Shown: piece after piece, positions 59,640-64,000 of the stretch
How the letters are laid out: each line of letters starts with the position of its first letter
Position numbering within the stretch: the stretch's first letter is position 1
NCBI GenBank assembly: GCA_920105625.2
Contig: OV050032.1
Coordinates: 14,044,807 to 14,108,806, forward strand
Origin: Clusia tigrina
Taxonomy: Eukaryota; Arthropoda; Insecta; Diptera; Clusiidae
DNA length: 64,000 nucleotides
Direction of reading: 5' to 3'
The notes under the pieces: generated by a model
What the model was told of the DNA's origin: nothing
The model's input: only the letters and a program-made list of their open reading frames with translations
Databases searched by the model: none
Position numbers and translations under genes: made by a program

Positions 59640-61965
59640 TCAAGGGAGGACCATAGAGAGAGAAATATATAGAACGAATTAGAGAGCGAGTGAGATAAAA
59701 AGAGTAAGGTAGAGTGAATAGGACAGTGCTATAGAGAGTGAGAGCTAGAGAGTGAGCGCTAGAGTGGGAGAGGTCCGTCAAAAGGAGAGTGAGAAGAGGA
59801 GAGTGAAAGAGACAGTGAGAAAAATAGTAAGAGAGTCAGATAGAGTACGATAAATAAAGAGAGAATCTGAACTAGAGAGAAAGAGAGAGAGAGAGTGTAT
59901 AAGAAGAGTGAGAGTGAGAGAGAATTGAGTAAGAGATGAAGTAAGAGGTAGAGTGAGAGTGAAAGGAAGATACACTTAAAGAAAGATAGATTGAATGAGA
60001 AGAAAAACAGTAGCAGAGTAAGAAAGAATGTGATAAATACAGAGAGATTTAGAACTAAAGAGAGTGTGTGTGTGTGTGTGTGTCTGTGTAGAGTGAGAGT
60101 GAGAGAGAGTGAGTAGAGTGGCAGATGAAGTGAAACATAGAATGAGGGAGAAAGAAAGAAATATATAATGAAACAGGCAGTGAGAAAAATACTAAGAGAG
60201 TAAGAAAGAGTGCGATAAATAGATGAAAATTCGGAACTAGAGAGAGAGAGGGAGTGTGTAAGTAGAGTGAGAAAGAGAGTAGAGTAAGATATGGAGTGAG
60301 AGAGAGTGAGAAACACAGTTAGAGAGTAAGAAAGAGTGCGATAAATAAAGAGAGGGAGAGTTTGTGGGTGTAGAGTGAGAGAGAGTGAGTAGAGTGAAAG
60401 TTGGAGAGAGAGATAAAGTGAAAAAGTGAAAGAAAGATGGAGTGAGGGAAAATGAAAGAAAAATAGAGTAAAAGAGACATTGAGAAAGAGAGTAAGAAAG
60501 AGTGCGATAAATGCAAAGAGATTCAGAACTAGAGAGAGTAACTAGAGTGAGAGAGAGTAGAGTAAGATATGGAGTGAGAGATAGAGTGAGAGAAAGTGAC
60601 AGAAAGTGAAAGAAAGATACAGTGAAAGAGACAGTGAGAAACACAGTCAGAGAGTAAGAAAGAGTGCGGTAAATAAAATGAGGGAGAGAGTGAGAGAGAC
60701 AGTGTGTGGGTGTAGAGTGAGAGAGAGTGAGTAGATTGAGAGTTAGAGTGAGAGATAGAGTGAGAGATAGAGTGAGAGAGAGAGTGAAAGAAAGAATGAG
60801 TGAGAGAAAGTGAAAGAAAAATAGAGTGAAAGACACAGTGAGAAACACAGTTAGAGGGTAAGAAAGAGTGCGGTAAATAAAATGAGGGAGAGAGTGAGAG
60901 AGACAGTGTGTGGGTGTAGAGTGAGAGAGAGTGAGTAGAGTGAGAGTTAGAGTGAGAGATAGAGTGAGAGATAGAGTGAGAGAGAGAGTGAAAGAAAGAA
61001 TGAGTGAGAGAAAGTGAAAGAAAAATAGAGTGAAAGACACAGTGAGAAACACAGTTAGAGGGTAAGAAAGAGTGCGATAATTAGTGTGGGTGATTCAGAA
61101 CTAGAGAAAGAGGGAGGTGCGTGTGCGTAGAGTGAGAGGGAGTGAGTAGAGTGAGAGAAGAAGTGAAAGATAGAGTTAGAGAGAGCGAAAGAAAGATAGA
61201 GTGAAAGAGGCATTGAAAAAAGCACAAAGAGAGTAAGAAAGAGTGCGATAAATAGAGAGATTCAGAAGTGGAGAGAGTAAGTAGAGTGAGAGAGAGAATA
61301 GAGTAAGTGGAGTTAGAGATAGAGTGAGAGAGAGTGACAGAAACATAGAGTGCGAGAGAATGAAAGAAAGATACACTGAAAGAGACAGTGAGAAACACAG
61401 TCAGAGAGTAAAAAGAGTGCGATAAATAGAGAGGGTGATTCACAACTAGAGAGAGAGAGAGAGAGAGAGAGTGTGTGTGTAGAGTGAGAGAGAGTGAGTA
61501 GAGTGAGAGAGAGTGAATAGAGTGAGAGAGAGTGAATAGAGTGAGAGTTGCAGAGATATATAGAGTGAGAGAGAGTGAGAGAGAGTGAAAGAAAGATAGA
61601 GTGCGAGAAAGTGAAAGAAAGATACACTGAAAGAGACAGTGAGAAACACAGTCAGAGAGTAAAAAGAGTGCGATAAATAGAGAGGGTGATTCACAACTAG
61701 AGAGAGAGAGAGAGAGTGTGTGTGTAGAGTGAGAGAGAGTGAGTAGAGTGAGAGTTGGACTGAGAGATACAGTGAGAGAGTGAAAGAAAGATAGAGCAAA
61801 CAATGAGAGAGATTAAGTGAGAGTGAAAAGCTGACACACCGCGTGAGAAAGATAAAAAGTGAGAGATAAAGAATAAGCGAGGGTGAGAAATAGAGCGAGA
61901 AGAAAAAATGATAGTGAGGGAGAGATTGTATGAGACAGAGAGAGTAACACAGAGAGGAAGAGAGG
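59640..61965. repeat. 2.3-kb GA-rich degenerate array (GAGAGTGAGA with GTGCGATAAATA marker)
   Basis: Almost entirely purine on the + strand, built from GAGAGTGAGA, AAAGAAAGATAGAGTGA and a marker AGAAAGAGTGCGATAAATA that recurs at intervals of very roughly 100-250 bp. One 204-bp block is duplicated nearly perfectly (GCGGTAAATAAAATGAGGGA at 60666 and 60870). A (GT)n run lies at 60064-60083. The minus strand shows long S/L/T-rich frames (up to 271 codons) that only reflect a stop-poor pyrimidine tract. Confidence 0.95.
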
Positions 61966-62110
61966 CATTCACTCACATGAAAGTTAATGCAGAGTCCTCC
62001 GCTCATGCCTCAGTCTATCGCTGAATGGACGAGATCGTTCACCGATCGACTTCCAAAAATAAATCATTATAAAATACTCGCAATTAATGAGAACTTTCCC
62101 TTCCATTTTA

Positions 62111-62134
62111 TTTGCAGTCAATTAATCCAGCAAA
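62111..62134 (+). promoter_or_regulatory. Splice acceptor and leader just upstream of the second ACBP start
   Basis: TTTTATTTGCAG ends at 62117, 17 nt before the ATG, a good fly acceptor. It implies a non-coding first exon further upstream. No good donor lies in the 100 bp before it, so that exon would be beyond the GA array or at its edge. Confidence 0.45.
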
Positions 62135-62475
62135 ATGTCCCTCGAAGAGGTAAGTGCCGCGCCCTCAACGGACGGATCCACTTGGAGGCAGGAACTCTAA
62201 TTTTCTGATTTGTTTTGTGATTGCAGCAATTCAACGCCGCTGCCGAAAAGGCGAAACACTTCACCAAGCGCCCCACCGACGATGAGCTGCTGGAGCTGTA
62301 CGCGCTCTTCAAGCAGGCCACGGTGGGCGACAACACCACCGCCAAGCCCGGCCTACTCGACTTGAAGGGCAAGGCCAAGTGGGAGTCGTGGAACAAGCAG
62401 AAGGGCAAGTCTCAGGAGGCGGCCAAGCAGGAGTACGTCACCTACGTCGAGAAACTGGTGGTGTCCTATTCGTAG
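62135..62475 (+). CDS. Acbp2: Acyl-CoA-binding protein (diazepam-binding-inhibitor type), two coding exons
   Basis: Exons 62135-62149 (MSLEE, donor GTAAGT) and 62227-62475 join in frame to 87 residues. The intron is 77 bp. The start is the only ATG in the leader exon, context CAAAATG. The protein is one canonical ACB domain: QFNAAAEKAKHFTKRPTDDE, YALFKQATVGDN (30-41), KPGLLDLKGKAKWESW (45-60), YVTYVEKL. Tyr30, Lys34, Lys56 and Tyr75 match the four ligand-contact residues of bovine ACBP (28, 32, 54, 73). Length equals the usual 86-87. It buffers and transports long-chain acyl-CoA esters in the cytosol for lipid synthesis and beta-oxidation. It closely resembles Drosophila Acbp2 from memory, which is why I use that symbol; orthology is not tested. 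Upstream lies a 2.3-kb GA-rich array that may fall in its promoter or 5' intron. The gene looks intact. Confidence 0.96.
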
Positions 62476-62596
62476 ACACTCGTGCGAAAATGAGAAAAGA
62501 GAGATTTGCTCTCACTGCCCATTTTTAAGCGGTGGTTTTTTGTAATTTGAGTTAAATTGATAATTTTTTTTGTTTTTTTTTTTATTTGGGGTTTTC

Positions 62597-62602
62597 AATA
62601 AA
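62597..62602 (+). terminator. Poly(A) signal AATAAA of the second ACBP gene
   Basis: AATAAA 122 bp after the stop, followed by a T/G-rich downstream region (AGTTTTCATGTTTTAAAG), and preceded by a T-rich stretch in the 3' UTR. Confidence 0.75.
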
Positions 62603-64000
62603 AGTTTTCATGTTTTAAAGTTTTCTAAACAGTTTTGTCCTTTCTTTTGGTCTTGATTGGGTGCGAATTTTTCAAAATGGGACGATAGAGAAGAGGTTCG
62701 TTCTCACTGCCACTCTGAATCTGGTGGATTTCAGATGCAAACTTGCAAATTGGAGTAAGGTACTCACTACAATGTACAGGACGATGAAGGGTCTGGAGAT
62801 CACGAGGGTTTCGGAGACTGGGACTGGGCGGCTAAACATGTCTATTATGGAAGATGGCTTGGAATTTATCAAATGGTGCACCTTGAGAGTATTGGCAACT
62901 CATTGATTGCCACATTCCAGCTCATATGTTGGCATATTAAAGGGTCATCACTATGACAGACATTATCACCTTCGTTAATAGAATCATCCTTATCTGCATA
63001 ATGATTTTTGACTGAGTGATTTTATTTCAACTCTCTTCGTACTCTGATGTAGCAAAATGCTGAAGTGGCTCGGATTTTGGGCTAGTTTTGAGCTAGTTTC
63101 TGGTCGTTAAGGATATAGGAAAACTCTGATATAGCAAAAGGCGGAAATTCAGGACCCTACGGGGTCCGCGATCCCATCTCTGGCCAATAAGTCTATGTCC
63201 CTCGTGCTGTTGTGCTGCGTCCGGTTTTCCAGTGTACTCACTCGTACACAGCAATTCTGTGCGCTTGTTTGATACTCGTAATTGCATATTTTGTTTGGGT
63301 GTTTTTGCGGCCCTCCACCATCCATGGGGCTTATCGGATAAGCTCTTGTCGTGGTCCTGCATGTGTATGTAAATGGTACAGGCCGACGTGCAGGTGTGGT
63401 TGTGAGCCACACACAATATGGCCATGGATTAATGTGTTGGCTGGAGATGAACTTTAAACTTTGTCAAGGCTGCAGATAAGAAGTCCACTTTATGTGGATC
63501 GCATTGCTTTAAAGCTGCGTTAAGGGGCGTTGGGAGTGGATAGTGGGGGTGGAGGTCTGCTTTTGGCTTGTTTTGGTTTTTGTTTTGACTGGTAACGGTG
63601 CGAGTGCTTTTCTTTATCAGGATGGAAGATTAAAACACTATTCAACAGAATTTCGCCCTGCCAGTTCGCTTGCGTGTCGTGTTGCGTATGCCATGCTGCC
63701 AATTGGACTCGCAACAATGTTGCGGCAACATTGCAGCGTACGAGTATTGAGCAACAAATGCTGATTAACAGGTGGGTGAGTGTGAAAATCAGCGAAAACA
63801 GATCAGCTGCCGAATTATCCTAAATGAACAGGGAGAGACCGACGAAGAGAGAGAGAGAGAGAGAGTATATGTTAATCAGTGTTAAAAGAAGCGTAGGGAG
63901 AGTAATTAACAAGAAAATTTTGAGCAAAGTGTATATTCAAGTTGTTAGCAGGGAAAGGGACCCTTCAGTTTGGCGATCAGGAGCAGCCAACGGCAACCTC
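62603..64000. other. Intergenic stretch to the window end
   Basis: No supported gene. A short (GA)n tract lies at 63846-63864. Frames at 62661-62906 and 63093-63457 show no recognisable domain. Confidence 0.5.

Noticed and set aside
59759..61803. Long minus-strand frames rich in Ser, Leu and Thr (up to 271 codons)
   Set aside because: They lie wholly in a stop-poor polypyrimidine repeat, overlap one another in different frames and have no conserved domain.
62150..62226. Reading through the ACBP intron from MSLEE
   Set aside because: It would meet a stop within the intron, and the GTAAGT/TTGCAG junction restores a perfect ACBP alignment.

Overview
This is eukaryotic DNA, most likely from a higher fly (Diptera, Schizophora). 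A tephritid fruit fly is my best guess but is not proven. The evidence is: introns of 56-68 bp with GTAAGT-type donors, two insect-type acyl-CoA-binding proteins, fragments of non-LTR retrotransposons typical of flies, many CAA/TTG tracts, and a heavy load of tandem repeats. Only three genes can be supported, all on the + strand: a five-exon BBS1 gene (39271-41535), a short ACBP gene with a 9-nt first coding exon (45809-46137), and a second, canonical ACBP gene (62135-62475).

Layout. 1-33.4 kb has no gene I can support. It holds a series of unrelated minisatellites (units of about 35, 33, 15, 62, 61, 22, 10 and 21 bp). It also holds decayed non-LTR retrotransposon 3' ends at 2.2-3.8, 23.1, 26.6, 29.9 and 33.1 kb, and a large imperfect inverted repeat at 23.8-24.9 kb. 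34.0-38.9 kb is a 4.8 kb array of a 72-bp satellite that stops about 400 bp upstream of BBS1. 39.1-41.9 kb is the BBS1 gene with a candidate RFX X-box. 42.5-43.6 kb is a candidate DNA transposon relic with 15-bp terminal inverted repeats. 45.7-46.2 kb is the first ACBP gene with TATA box and poly(A) signal. 47.5 kb carries another retrotransposon scrap. 49.6-52.8 kb is a 128-bp satellite. 53.5-58.7 kb contains a possible core promoter and four more minisatellites. 59.6-62.0 kb is a GA-rich degenerate array just upstream of the second ACBP gene. The last 1.4 kb is featureless.

How the genes relate. BBS1 is a subunit of the BBSome, which moves membrane cargo in cilia. The two ACBPs are cytosolic long-chain acyl-CoA carriers and look like diverged tandem paralogues separated by 16 kb of repeat-rich DNA. 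The ciliary gene and the ACBPs have no evident functional link; their proximity may reflect conserved gene order in flies. No single new biological system is evident. The most notable signals are the density and higher-order structure of the satellites, a nested retrotransposon insertion with a clear target-site duplication, and a roughly four-fold excess of the heptamer ACTCGTA.
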